DNA of 64,000 nucleotides from Branchiostoma floridae (taxonomy: Eukaryota; Chordata; Leptocardii; Amphioxiformes; Branchiostomatidae): NCBI RefSeq assembly GCF_000003815.2, contig NC_049986.1, positions 15,979,485-16,043,484 of the forward strand, read 5' to 3'. Position 1 is the first letter of the stretch; every line of letters starts with the position of its first letter. Shown piece by piece: positions 1-10,770 of this stretch. Position numbers and translations under genes: made by a program. The notes beneath the pieces were generated by a model. That model did not search any database. It saw only the letters and a program-made list of their open reading frames with translations, and was not told the DNA's origin.

Positions 1-1000
1 GAAAAAATCCCCAGCAATACTGTAGCTATTTCCTCTTATCTTAACCAAACAGAGCTGGAAATAAGCTTAACCAGATTTGGCCAAGATTTGGTATGGGAAC
101 TGAGCAATGCACACAAACAGATTGGGCCAATTAGGAATTAGTAACTAAGCCAATTGTGGACACAGCCTTGCTGGGTTTGTACAGCTCATCTGGAGGTGGG
201 AAAATACGGTACCAAACTGGGCTTGGTTTACACTGGTGCACAGGTGCACTCATCTAAGACTTGCAACAGCAAATATGGTTTTATCATCCTACATCAAATA
301 GAGGACTGCTAACATATGTGTTTTGGAACTCTAGAGGTCCTAGCCCAGTCCATATATAAGCCTGCATGTCTTTTCTCGTAGAGCATAATCAGCTGTTTTG
401 ATTCCACAAATTTTGAAGCAGGACTGCTTGAATTTAACATAGAGCATAATGTTACCCAATCCTCAATGGCTGTAGATCTAGTATGTGGATCCATTGTCTT
501 CAATATATTACGCGTTTGGGGCATTTCTCACTTAAAATTAAATGCATTGGGGGGTTAGATTAGCAAAAAAATTTTAGCAGGACAAGGGTTAAAAAAGACA
601 ATGGTTTGTCTTGACCGAAACCGAAATCAAAAAGAGGAAATATTCAAACTGTTCAGATGTCTCATTATTTGAAAGCCACCTATTTACCAGTGACCTTGTC
701 AAGACTCCAAAGTCATCCCTTTTGGTAACTGTGTGAGTGAAGACAAGTGAGGATGCACCTGTCCACCGTGCCGGATGCCTCAGTCCTCTGACCACCCAAC
801 TGGTGTGACATTGTAACAAGGGGGATTGATGACTGTTTGGAAAGGCAGTTGCTCCCCTTTATCTGTCATTGTCAATTTCAACAGGTGGCCTGGATGTCTG
901 TTTTGAGCACAATGTACATGTATATTTGTTTCTTAGGTTAGGAAGGTGTGATGTACAAGATCCTGTAGGAATATGGTGTAAGGTTGGCAATATTTGTCAT
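1..1000. other. No feature recognised
   Basis: AT-rich unique-looking sequence. Short open frames here have no recognisable motif or splice context. Confidence 0.6.
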
Positions 1001-1211
1001 ATGAGGGTCTGCATGGGGGGTCCTGACAACGCTTTACGCTAAATTCGGGATGGTTCGCTACGCTTAACATTACATTCACAAAGGCTACCAACGCTTTATG
1101 CTTCATCCCACTACGAATTACGTAGAATAAAATAGCTTCCCTGCGATTTACGGGTTAAAAAGTTAAAAAGGCCTGCCTACGCCTTACGTAAAAGAGCATG
1201 CAGACCCTCAT
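1001..1211. mobile_element. MITE with ATGAGGGTCTGCATG ends (211 bp)
   Basis: Perfect 15-base inverted ends (1001-1015 and 1197-1211). The interior has ACGCTTTACG / ACGCTTTATG / ACGCCTTACG repeats and their inverse ATTACGTAG. No coding capacity. Confidence 0.75.
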
Positions 1212-1360
1212 CTAAGGCAGACTCCAACACTGATGTTTACTAGCAACAATGTAAAAATGTATGCAATGTGTACTGTAAAAAAATGGTATACACCATGGCA
1301 TTCAAATCAAAAATATATGAAAACACCCTTTTCTGAGATGACAATACGAAGGATTAGAAA

Positions 1361-1607
1361 AAGAGGAGGTGTCTGAAACCTGTCCATTTTTCCAGCCACT
1401 TTGTCATGTTTTCGGTTGACAGGTTTTTCGGGAGGAACTTTTCCCAGGACGGCACGGTCTCTTCACAGATGATATAGGAATTATTAAAAGAAGAGGAGGT
1501 GTCTGAATCCTGTCCATTTTTCCAGCCACTTTGTCATGTTTTCGGTTGACAGGTTTTTGGGAGTAACTTTTCCCAGGACGGCACGGTCCCTGCACAGGTA
1601 TGCTTTA
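1361..1607. repeat. 130-bp tandem duplication
   Basis: AAGAGGAGGTGTCTGAA starts at 1361 and 1491. Both units continue through TTCCAGCCACTTTGTCATG and CCCAGGACGGCACGGTC with few differences. Confidence 0.85.
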
Positions 1608-1810
1608 TACTCAGGTGGGCTCCTGTCATGGAAAAGTTGGCCCTACTCTGTGCTCCCCTCGCTGGAACACTGGCGGGGAAATTAAGACAGGACACGGCAG
1701 ACTGGGCGACAAAGGACAGTTTGTGTATGTAACCTCCCAGCCATGTTATGGGGACAGGAGGATACCTATGTATCAGGTGAAGATATGCCAGGTGAGCAAT
1801 CCCCGGGCAC

Positions 1811-2016
1811 ACTGCCAGGAGAGTGGAGCGCTGTTCACCAAATGTTTGTCTGTGCTTCCGGGTTAAATCAGGACTTTGCACAATCTGTAGCCTGAGTACC
1901 ATCCTCCGTAGGGACCACTGGCTCTATCCTTTAGGTTCCACAGACTGCCAAAAGAGTGAAGTGCTGTTCAACAAATGTTTGGCTGTGCTTCTGGGTTACG
2001 TCAGGGCTCTTCACAG
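1811..2016. repeat. Second tandem duplication, 133-bp spacing
   Basis: ACTGCCA (1811 and 1944) is followed in both copies by AGAGTG(G)A-G(C)GCTGTTCA and CAAATGTTTG(T/G)CTGTGCTTC. The sequence is unlike the 1361-1607 unit although the period is nearly the same. Confidence 0.65.
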
Positions 2017-2356
2017 CGTTCGCAGATTCAAGAACAGTCCAATTCCCTACATGACATCACAGTAATACCGGTAGTCAAACTCACGCACAATGATTTTGGC
2101 AGTAGTGCTTTATTCTCGTAAAGAACCTAACATGATTTGCTGTGGGGATGGAGTCAGAAAACTATTCCTGTAATTCTAGGCTAGAGTTATATTATCTTTG
2201 AGTAAAGTTAAGCTTATTTTGTGATATTTTACCTGTAACCAAAAGTATGCAATTCATCCGTTGCAATTGGCTGCTATGAGCTTGGTACCTTGAAGGAGGT
2301 TAGCTTGTGCTCTTACTAAATGATGTGCAAGAATCCCCATTTACTACACTATGGTG

Positions 2357-2650
2357 AATCAATCAATCAATCTATCATTCGCAGGCATCATAGATGCATA
2401 GCGGCTACAGACATCGACGGTTCGCGCCAGGTTGGTCTGTCCTGGACATACTCCCTCCAGTTGTTTCTGGAGACCCCCAGCCCTTTGAGTGTGTTGAAGA
2501 TCTGGTCTTCCCATCTCCCTCTTAGGCGGCCTCTTGGGCGTTTCCAAGCAGGGTTTGGGTCCGAGGTTGTCAGTTTTATCACGTCCTGAGTGGGAACTGC
2601 TATTGATGCGTGTCCTAAGAAGGTCATCCTTTCTTTGGCAATGGTGAATC
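2357..2650 (-). pseudogene. LINE 3' end: C-terminal fragment of a non-LTR retrotransposon polyprotein
   Basis: On the - strand a frame at 2388-2627 reads KRPRGRLRGRWEDQIF followed by LGVSRNNWREYVQDRPTWRE. This is the basic, Trp-rich tail typical of the region after the reverse transcriptase in RTE- and CR1-like LINEs. It ends near 2388 and is followed on the same strand by a short TTGA-type tandem repeat (2357-2374), as in LINEs that end in a microsatellite rather than poly(A). No reverse transcriptase core is present, so this is a 5'-truncated dead copy. Family assignment is from pattern only. Confidence 0.6.
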
Positions 2651-2785
2651 ATACGGTACATATTTGATGGTTGGACACCAAGGCAATAGATGGGTAGAAG
2701 TTTCAAGGCTGCTACTTTGCCATCAAACTTCCTGTTGATCAATGAAAAGTTTCCCACCCTTTCCGCCGTTTGCTTCCCACCTGCA

Positions 2786-2890
2786 TTCCTGCCGGGAATG
2801 TCCGTGCACCGTTTCCTGCCACGCCGCTCCCTGCACGTGGTTCCCGCCACGCCGGTCCCGGTACACGGCATGCCACGCTTTCTGCCATGT
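2786..2890. repeat. 28-bp GC-rich minisatellite
   Basis: Units built on TTCCTGCCACGCCG...CACG(T)GG repeat about 3.5 times with changes. Open frames on both strands here reflect the GC-rich repeat and are not called as genes. Confidence 0.6.
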
Positions 2891-2899
2891 CAAGAGAGG

Positions 2900-3940
2900 A
2901 GTGTGATGCTAAAGGCCACTTCAAGCCATTGTTTGGACCCTCGCAGGGTTTTGAAAGTTTAAAAGTTAGAATACTCTGGTGTGCCAATCTCTGTTTATAT
3001 AGCTTTTGGGCCACACAATTTCCCATGGTTTGAGTACAGGTATACGGCCTTAATGTAGAACTTTTTATTTGGACCTTCCAGCACCTTTCGGTGTATAGGG
3101 CGGTACTCATATAGATCTGTTTCTACAGTGTTAGGGCCACAAAGTTTCAAGGCTTTAAAGTACAGGTGTACAGACTATTCTATTATATAAAAGCCTTTGC
3201 ATTAAACTTTTCATCATTGGGAATTCTGATACTCTAGTGACATAGTTGCTTTGAAAGAAATCACCATAGACATTCTGCCTTTTCAGTCTGAAGTAATGAT
3301 GTAGAGACAACCACAGGCACTGATGTACTTCATTGTCTTGTTTTCTCAGTAGTAGTTTTCTCACCAGTTGTATGGCATGTAAAATGTACTCATAGGTGTG
3401 ATACTCTCAAAATCCAACAATGGCAGTCTTGCTGAATTGATGTCAGACTTAACATATTAGAAGCAACTGTTTCTCTGACTTATATCTTACTTAATCTTGC
3501 TTACTTTGAAATGATTGTTAAGTAAGATGTAAGTCACAGAAACAGTTAACACAGTACTTTTGGATGTTGTTTTTTCCTCTCAAGTCTTGAGAAACAATGA
3601 AGTAGCCTTGACCTGCCCAGTCCCTATCCCTTGACAGGCATGTACATGTAGGTGTGGAATGCCTTGGATGTCCAGGTTTTGTTACATCTCCACACTTTTA
3701 AGTTCTCCCAGGCATGGCAGGGTCTCCCCCGGAAGACTTGCTGCAACTTGAGGGTGTTCTGACGTGAAGTAAACTTTTCTCTTCCATTTCAAAGACGAGT
3801 GCCGCTCCTTTGGAGATGCCTTTGAAGCAAGATTCTCGGACTGAGAGACGTCGCCATGAATCGGCAATTTACACAGCCTGGTAACCATTCTTAATGGGAT
3901 GGCTTAGTTTTACAGACCAGGGCTCGAAATGCTATAAATG
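2900..3940. other. No gene recognised
   Basis: Unique-looking AT-rich sequence. An inverted pair (TTAAGTAAGATGTAAGTC and GACTTATATCTTACTTAA) lies at 3477-3537. Nothing coding is supported. Confidence 0.6.
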
Positions 3941-3944
3941 CAGA

Positions 3945-4140
3945 AACCTTTGCGGTGGTTTAGTGTTCGCGGTTTTCGCGGTGGCCGCTTCACAGCGATC
4001 TTAAAACCACCGCGAACATTTCTCTATCCATGGCAGTAAGAGACTACAGTGCATGGTGCTACCGCGAACTTAAAACCACTGCGAAAAGTTCTTTTTCCCG
4101 TTACCGCGAAATTGAATCCCCGCAAACTTAGATACATTTA
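3945..4140. repeat. CGCGAA-rich dispersed repeat
   Basis: GTTCGCGGTTTTCGCGGTGG and its inverse AAAACCACCGCGAACA occur in one unit, followed by GTTACCGCGAAATTGAA. Related pieces are at 40795-40905, 56255-56345 and 59665-59745, so this is a dispersed family. Confidence 0.65.
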
Positions 4141-6260
4141 CAGTACTTATTTCAGCCAGGTTGCCCAGACGGCAACCTGAGTCAAAAGCCAGGTTGCACC
4201 ATCAAAATTACAGGTTGCCCCACTTCTAAGTTACGTTTTTCAAATCAGCTACTTATCCATTATCTTTTCTTCCAGCTACATGTAACTACTAAGTGTTTTA
4301 TCTTATCAAGGAATAGATACAATATCTTGTGCATATAAGTGGGGGGAAAGCAGTTTTCAACTGTGAAAACAAAGTGTTTTTCCTTACTGGTACTAGGTAT
4401 TTCTGATAATATAAATAATGCTAATAGTAGTAGTGTCAGAACCTTAAGTTCAGGTATGGAACTGTAAAGTTCTAAATGGCCGATAGTGTGAAAAAAGACT
4501 TAGGGGACATTATAATGTTTGCCTGTCCCTTTTCAGGTGCAGACCCATATAGAAAGCTCTTTGTGACTAGTTTATATAACACACCTATTAAGCCTGTTCC
4601 CTTCTGACCAGTAGCTGCTACCAAACAATGTGTGGTTAGATAGGTGATATTCGAGCTGTCAAATGCTATTACAGCTGACTGACAGGAGCTTTCAGAGAAT
4701 CGTGGGAAAACCTGACAAGCATTCCTTCTGTAATTATTGATTTTATTGAATAAATTGTCAACATAAATCATTGAAAATGTTATAGAATATTAGTCAATAT
4801 GTTGATGTCTTTCTTGGTGGTTTGAATGGAAATTGTCCAACAAAAGAATCATGTTGTTGGACCTGTTGTTGAAAGCTTTAAGCCTGGCCCTGACACCACT
4901 TGGTGTAGCGTTTCTTGTATGTTTGTGTAGCTGAGAGGCAATGTTGGTTTGTTTATATAGCTGATCAGCCGCCTCTGACAACCCTGATATTTTTTCCCTC
5001 CAACCAAGCAGGAAAATGGATGAAGGTGTTCTACTCTGCTGAGAGATCAGGAGCAAGTTTCCTTCAGAACAATATGTAATTTCTTAAGGCTGAATTTGAG
5101 AAACTTTTTCAGGAATTGATTATACTGTCCAAGCAGAGGTTTGGCTTTGGATGTATTTTTGATTTGTTAAAGGTGTTTTTGTCAGGTGTTCTATTTTGCA
5201 CTGTTTTGTTCGTGTCTGTCAGGCAGTATGGATGGTGGACATGAAGAAAACTGACAAAAACGCCTTAACCACTTAAAGAAAACAGCCATACCCAATCCTC
5301 TGCTTGAGGATTAGTAATTGATGCCATACTGGATTTAAGCAATGCTGAGGGATGTTGGACGCTTCGTCCTTTTACCAACTCGGCCCAAGTTGACAAAAGG
5401 AAAAAAGGAGTAGATTACAGTATGTCCCCCCCCCAGTGGCTTTCTATGGTACTGGACCTGAACTTCATGTTTTGATATCTCCTGTGCTGGACAAGAAATG
5501 GTCATGATTTTTTGTTGATAGATAGCTCCTGTGGTCAGGAAGAAGTGACATACGTTTGGGTCATCTAGCAGCTTTCTGTGGAACTGCAGAGAGTGTTTCA
5601 GTTTAAGACTTTTTTTAACCCTGGGAACTAAGAAAACATCTGTCCGCTGCCATATGGGAATCTCTATGACTACTTCAATAATCAACGTTCCCAAGCATGT
5701 CTGATTTGCTGCTGTCCCCACTCCTTGGTCTGATTCTGTCAGCGAGGTATGGCTCATACTTTAACTCGGGTTATTGTGATATCTCTGCAGCGATGACAAG
5801 GCACAAACAAGCTGCTTTTTATGGCTCGGTTTCAGTGCCAGTATCAGATTGGCACTTAAAAGGTAAGGCATAACTGACTCACAAGTTTATTGAGAGGCAT
5901 GTTGTTGAGATCTTAGGTGAATAAAAGACTTAGGCAACAGTAAAGGTCCCATTTATCTCCAAGCAAAGGTTTGGGAACACTGTATCTTTGACATAGCCAC
6001 ACATTGGAACTTCATGGAAGGTGGGGCCCAACTCTCTCCTATCCGCAACCAAAGTTCATTTTCATACCTGAGATCCCTAATTATGGTGTCAATGTGAAAA
6101 ATAATCTAAGGAACCACCAAAAATTGGCAGCTGACCTTATAGTATGTAGGAGTACTGTAGTCCAGGTTTGACTACCAGTAGATCCTGAGTAGACGTGCCC
6201 AGGCCTGACTGGTCAGTACTAACCAGCCCAATGTTGTGACATGCTGTAATCCTCCCTGAT
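4141..6260. other. No gene recognised
   Basis: Mostly unique sequence. Isolated ends of the CTCCAAGCAGA family appear near 5130 and 5955. The 140-codon - strand frame at 5335-5757 shows no known motif and contains a C8 tract. Confidence 0.6.
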
Positions 6261-6262
6261 CC

Positions 6263-6357
6263 CTGTTATCAGTCACAGGGGACAGTCTGGCCCTTCTGAA
6301 CTACCTGTGCTGTTATCAGTCACAGGGGACAGTCTGGTCTTTCTGAGGTACCTGTGC
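6263..6357. repeat. 47-bp direct duplication
   Basis: CTGTTATCAGTCACAGGGGA begins at 6263 and 6310 and continues through GACAGTCTGG and TACCTGTG in both copies. Confidence 0.85.
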
Positions 6358-6449
6358 TGGTCTGGTGATCACAGATCTGTCTGGCGGATCATAGGATCCC
6401 AACCAGTGATCCTAAGGTTAGATCCCTTAGAGCTGCAGCACTTCTAAGG

Positions 6450-6645
6450 CTAACTTCAAATTTCCAAACCGGGGCCCGGCCGGGCAGCTTTCGGGAACGA
6501 GAAAAGTCTGATATAAAAGAGACCAAACTACACAAGAAGTAAGGGGAATAGTCATGGGCATTATTTGTGTGTATTTTTACATAATCATTTCTAATTTTCA
6601 TTTCCACAAACAGCCCGGTTAGGAAATGTAATGTTAGCCTCAAGG
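6450..6645. mobile_element. Decayed relative of the 53.3-kb GC-stem fold-back MITE
   Basis: CAAATTTCCAAACCGGGGCC followed by CGGCCGGGCAGC and CGGGAACGAGAAAA matches the left arm of 53282-53474. The right side ends in GGAAATGTAATGTTAGCCT, an inverted match to AAGGCTAACTTCAAATTTCC. Confidence 0.6.
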
Positions 6646-7735
6646 GAGAATCTTAGGTAAGAAATGTAATGCAGATCAAACTCCAATTGTACTTTGATAG
6701 TTCCCCTTGTTTGGTGATGGATTCAACTTGTGAGTTAAAGCTTTTAATATGCTAGGGCCATGCATGGGATGTTGGGTGCTTTGGTCCTTTACCAACTTAG
6801 TGCTTGGCTGCACTCATCCCAAAAATGACAGAAAATTGTTGAAAATGTACTTTCATAAGCTGTAACTGACATCCCTGCCAGGGTGTTGGGCTGAGTTGAC
6901 CAGGATGTTGGGCCAAGTCGACCGAGTAGGTAAGAAAAGCCTTGAGTCAAACTGAGAGGAAGCCTACTCTTTCATGATGAAGTGTGTATATTTTGTTAGG
7001 ATCTTCTGAGACTTTTCCCAACTTAAAGAGTAAACCCCTCCCTTTCCTAAATCCAGGATGAGACGTAAAAATCCACACTTTGAGCATGTAGAACAACATA
7101 CAGCCCTTGTTATTTTTACTCCGCGTACCGTAGGTACGCTCGGGAGTAAAAATATTGTTTTCATACGGTTTCTTCTTTCTTTCTTTCTCCTGTCGCGATC
7201 GTTAAAGTGATTCCTCTCCGTCGTTCCTCCACCGAATGACCTGAAATTTGGCACAAAGGTAGAGTGGGCCAATACCCCCAGACGTTTTTCTCATATTTTT
7301 TATGGATACCTTTAAAATGATTTTATGGATGTTTTTAGGTCCATTTCTGACCATGACTGTATATCCTTGCCTCCCGTGCCCAGGTACTCAGTCCAAATGA
7401 CCTGAAATTTTGCATGGTACTGCGTGAGATAGTTATTAAAAGTACCACGTTATCATTTTTGGGCAAAAATCACTTCATAATGATTTATAAGCCGGTTTGG
7501 CGGGGTATCTACGTGTATTTTCACTCGTTTCACGCGATTCGCGCGTGTGACCATATATGGTCACGTTCTCGCGAGTGACGTAATGTGGTGCAGCGGTGAG
7601 TTGTGGCTACTAGTAAATATAATTAACACGTCACCAATACGCGCGGCACTTAGCGGAAGCGATGACCTGATTTGGTACAGCCACTGCGAGGAAGTGTACT
7701 TTCAAATTAGCAGCTTAATACCATACCAGGAGAAC

Positions 7736-7763
7736 ATGTCGTCGGGGAAGAAATTTGTTAAAA
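7736..7763 (+). pseudogene. Putative first exon of duplicated unit, copy 1 (exon 2 at 7990-8080 is broken)
   Basis: ATG at 7736 opens MSSGKKFVK and runs into a strong GTAAGT donor at 7764, in phase 1. The matching second exon in this copy starts at GAT 7990 (DEDDTP). It has lost the acceptor AG seen in copy 2 and carries a 2-base deletion that shifts frame before the conserved block LCRHMGLCLDRRCQFDSA. The product is not recognised. The open frame extends upstream of this ATG to 7547, so the true start is uncertain. Confidence 0.4.
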
Positions 7764-9252
7764 GTAAGTAAAAAATCGTACTGTTTAACTTACAATTGGC
7801 TACAATGCACAAACACAGTAACAAATTTGGGTAGCTTGTCGTCGTTATTGTGTAATTTTTGTACGTTTAATTAACGCAAGTTTAGAATGTCGGGTTTACC
7901 GATACAGCAAGGCGTACAGAATGGCGCGGTGGTACATGAAACTACACAAAGGAAATACTAATTATTGTATTGTATTCTATTTTCTACTGGATGAAGATGA
8001 TACACCACTAGTTGTGCAGACACATGGGATTGTGCCTTGATAGAAGGTGTCAATTTGACAGTGCTAAATTTATTATTGGCCGGGTGCTTAAACTTTGGCC
8101 TGTAAGAGGGTACAATAGTCAACCGGCCACAAGTGGCACCAACAGACACCAAGAAGAGGATAGCAAGAAGTGTTCCCACATACATTATGAAATTATGACA
8201 GAAATACCATCGTTCCTGCACCGAATGACCTGAAATTTGGCACAAAGGTAGAGTGGGCCGATACCCAGACCCGTTTTTTCTGTTTTTTGATAGATACTTT
8301 AAAATGATTTTATGGATGTCTTTAGGTGGTGTTCTGACCGAACTGTATAATTGTGCCTCCCGTGCCCAGGTATTAAGCCCAAGGGACCCGAAATTTGGTA
8401 TGATAGTGCATGATATTTACAAGACCCCGTTATCATTTGTGGCACAAAATCACCTAAAAATGATTTATAAGCCGATTTGGCGGGGGTTTTTTCGTCTCCG
8501 TTTTCGTCTTCGCCGCCTCTGAGCGTGTCACCATATAATAGTAAATGACGTAATCACCTTGACATGTGCAGGGCCAGGTGGCGGCTGGCGGCGGCCGTGC
8601 ACGTCGTCGCTAAATGGATTACTGTAGTTAATAACACTGCGCGCGACATTCAGCATAAGATCGGCAACTCGGCTACAGCCAATGAGGAAGGGTCTTTCGA
8701 ATTAGCAGGTCATAATGCTGTGCCACGGGTGCAGACCGCGCGCCGAAGAATATTGTTCCGTCAAAAGTAAGTAAAAAAAACTGTACTGTTATCTTACAAT
8801 TGACAAGAATACACAAAAGCTGTAACAAATTCGGGAAGCTTGTCGCCGTTTGCGGACCGGTAGTTTTTTTTTTATTTTTACGCGAGTTTAGGGTGTTGGG
8901 TTTAGTGATAGATATGGCGCAAATTTAGATGGGAGGGGGGCTTACGAGCGCACGCATGCATGTGCAGCTATTTAATCACGATATGGAATATTTTTGCACT
9001 GTGCAGTGATTGAGACAGTATTGTATACTGTGAAAAGAGTAGAGTAGTTCTCTTCCATAGTATATAGTAGAGATTTTCGGGTGTCACCTCCCCGAGGATG
9101 AACTGAACTGAACTGTTGGGAATTGTCCATGCATGTTGGTTGTATACGTAATCAGGTGTGACTTTTTTCTAGTGAACAAACAAAAAGGATACTCTGGGTG
9201 GCACATGAAATTACACAAAGGAAACAATAATGTATTCTATTCTATTTTGTAG

Positions 9253-9368
9253 CAGATGAAGAGGAGACACCAAGAACGTTGTGCAGACACGTGGGTTTGT
9301 GTCTTGATAGAAGTTGTCAGTTTGACAGTGCCATTATTTACCTGATGCTGGAACTCCAATGTTACTAA
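9253..9368 (+). pseudogene. Putative second exon of duplicated unit, copy 2 (exon 1 at 8700-8766 lacks its ATG)
   Basis: A TAGCAG tandem acceptor (9250-9255) precedes a frame reading DEEETPRTLCRHVGLCLDRS and on to a TAA at 9366. Either AG keeps the phase required by a phase-1 donor, as at 7764 and 8767. Compared with copy 1, most base changes across the LCRH(M/V)GLCLDR(R/S)CQFDSA block fall in third codon positions, which suggests the ancestor was translated. Copy 2 keeps the GTAAGT donor at 8767 but has no ATG at the equivalent position. It is a small orphan or mobile-element protein of unknown function. Confidence 0.4.
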
Positions 9369-9450
9369 GAAGACTGCCCTAATGCGGCGGCTTTCAGAGG
9401 GCACAATAGTCAACTGGCTACAATAATGAAATTGTGACAGAAACACCAGC

Positions 9451-10340
9451 TTTGAATATGATTAGTCTATTTGGGACAATACTGTAACTGTGATTATACA
9501 ATATCAACCATGATGTCAAACATTGCATTTCATGACAGACATGAATACATTTTTATGACTTTTCAGACACCACGACATGGTATATGCCGTGTAATTTGAT
9601 AATGCACTGTACTATAAACTGTTACTCAGCACAATCAAACAATCATATACTAATTAGTTTATGTGCAAAATAAATGAGACCGTAAGTTATTACAGACACA
9701 TGATTACTACATTTAAACAAAAGAATACAAAACATTAAGATATACAAAACAGACTTGGTGCAAATATACAGTGACTAATTAGCTTTGTTCATCAATACGT
9801 ATAATGTATAAGCTAATTATAAGTATAAAAACAGAATGCGATCCTTCTTGTCTGAATACAATGAACGACTTTATATGTATTTGTACTGATAATGGCATTG
9901 CAGTGCAGCCATGCTATCCAATTGGATTTTACAAACATACACTTCACTGAAAACGGCTGAGTAGGACAGTGCTGAAAAGCATATTTTGGTAAAGAAGTTT
10001 GTTTAGTGAGGTCTGTTTGTATGAAGATTGATAATACTTGTGACAATCTTGAATAAGTACAGTAACTGCCTTGTCTTGTGTACATAAGCAGGAAAACGAC
10101 GCTATTGTCTACTGTGGGTATGTAATAACAAAGTTTAGGGTCTCATAACGTGTTCATTCTGTAGAGAAAATACGACCGATCCGTTTTTGAAATAAAATTT
10201 TCTTTCTTAAAGAACAACGGTGTCTTCTTTGTTAATGTGTGAATCACTAGCATGCTGTCTGCGTGTTGTAATCAAGAAATAAAGTGTGATTACTGAACCG
10301 TAATTCCGAGTCATTCTCAAATTGGATCTTTTTTTCAAAT
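9451..10340. other. No feature recognised
   Basis: Very AT-rich, with no repeats or coding signal. Confidence 0.6.
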
Positions 10341-10344
10341 TCAA

Positions 10345-10660
10345 TTTTGGAACAGTCCATTTTTGCAAGGAGGGGCGGAGTAAAAATAGCTGAATTTGCT
10401 CCTAAGCAAATACCGGCCTTTCTAGTTTTCAGTTTTCCTCCGTACAGTTCTGTCTCCTGGACCCGTCCCTCTGTCTGTCCTGGGACGGTCCTGCTTGTTG
10501 GGACAGTCAGAGAAAATTTCACCCCATCTGTTCAAAATCTGAACTTCATGACTTCAGATTGCTGAAAATTTATTTCCGTAAGCTTAAAATGAAAGATTTA
10601 ACAACACAAATTAACAATATGGGCTCCCAAACAATGAGCAGAATGGAAAGAAAATTCAAG
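10345..10660. repeat. Dispersed 200-bp repeat, inverted copy
   Basis: GACCCGTCCCTCTGTCTGTC, then GAAAATTTCACCCCATCTG, TCATGACTTCAGATTGC and AACAATATGGGCTCCCAA, follow the order of the 35.1-35.3 kb copy and the inverse of the 39.5-kb copy. Confidence 0.6.
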
Positions 10661-10687
10661 CTGGTGATATACAAGTAGCCTTGGTGC

Positions 10688-10769
10688 TAGCCTGGATACC
10701 ATACCCCAACCTCAAAAATATCTTTCGTGTTGTACTTTGAGATCGGGCTAGGGTTTGCTAACCAGGCTA
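10688..10769. mobile_element. TAGCCTGG-family MITE, internally deleted (82 bp)
   Basis: Starts TAGCCTGGATACC and ends with an inverted copy, GGTTTGCTAACCAGGCTA. Flanks are CCTTGGTGC and CCTTGGTGT, a 9-base target duplication with one difference. Its left 45 bases match the right end of the larger copy at 19609-20016 in inverse. Confidence 0.8.
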
Positions 10770-10770
10770 C

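Larger units (their letters stand above)
7207..9450 (+). repeat. Tandem duplication of a gene-like unit (about 1.0 and 1.2 kb)
   Basis: Three landmarks recur in the same order. The block with ACCGAATGACCTGAAATTTG is at about 7238 and 8219. An AAAAGTAAGT splice-donor block is at 7760 and 8763. A block with TTGTGCAGACAC is at 8011 and 9279. Between landmarks the copies differ by substitutions and indels. The region before each donor is GC-rich and contains TGACGTAA (7575 and 8545), so each unit looks like repeat array, then promoter, then first exon, then intron, then second exon. Confidence 0.8.

Noticed and set aside
1600-1866. Cys-rich frame, and an alternative frame (MEKLALLCAPLAGTLAGKLR) after a possible acceptor at 1614, considered as an EXD3 exon
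   Set aside because: No recognisable similarity to the EXD3 N-terminal region and only weak donors; overlaps tandem duplications.
2690-3110. Overlapping Pro/Arg-rich frames on both strands
   Set aside because: Explained by the 28-bp GC-rich minisatellite.
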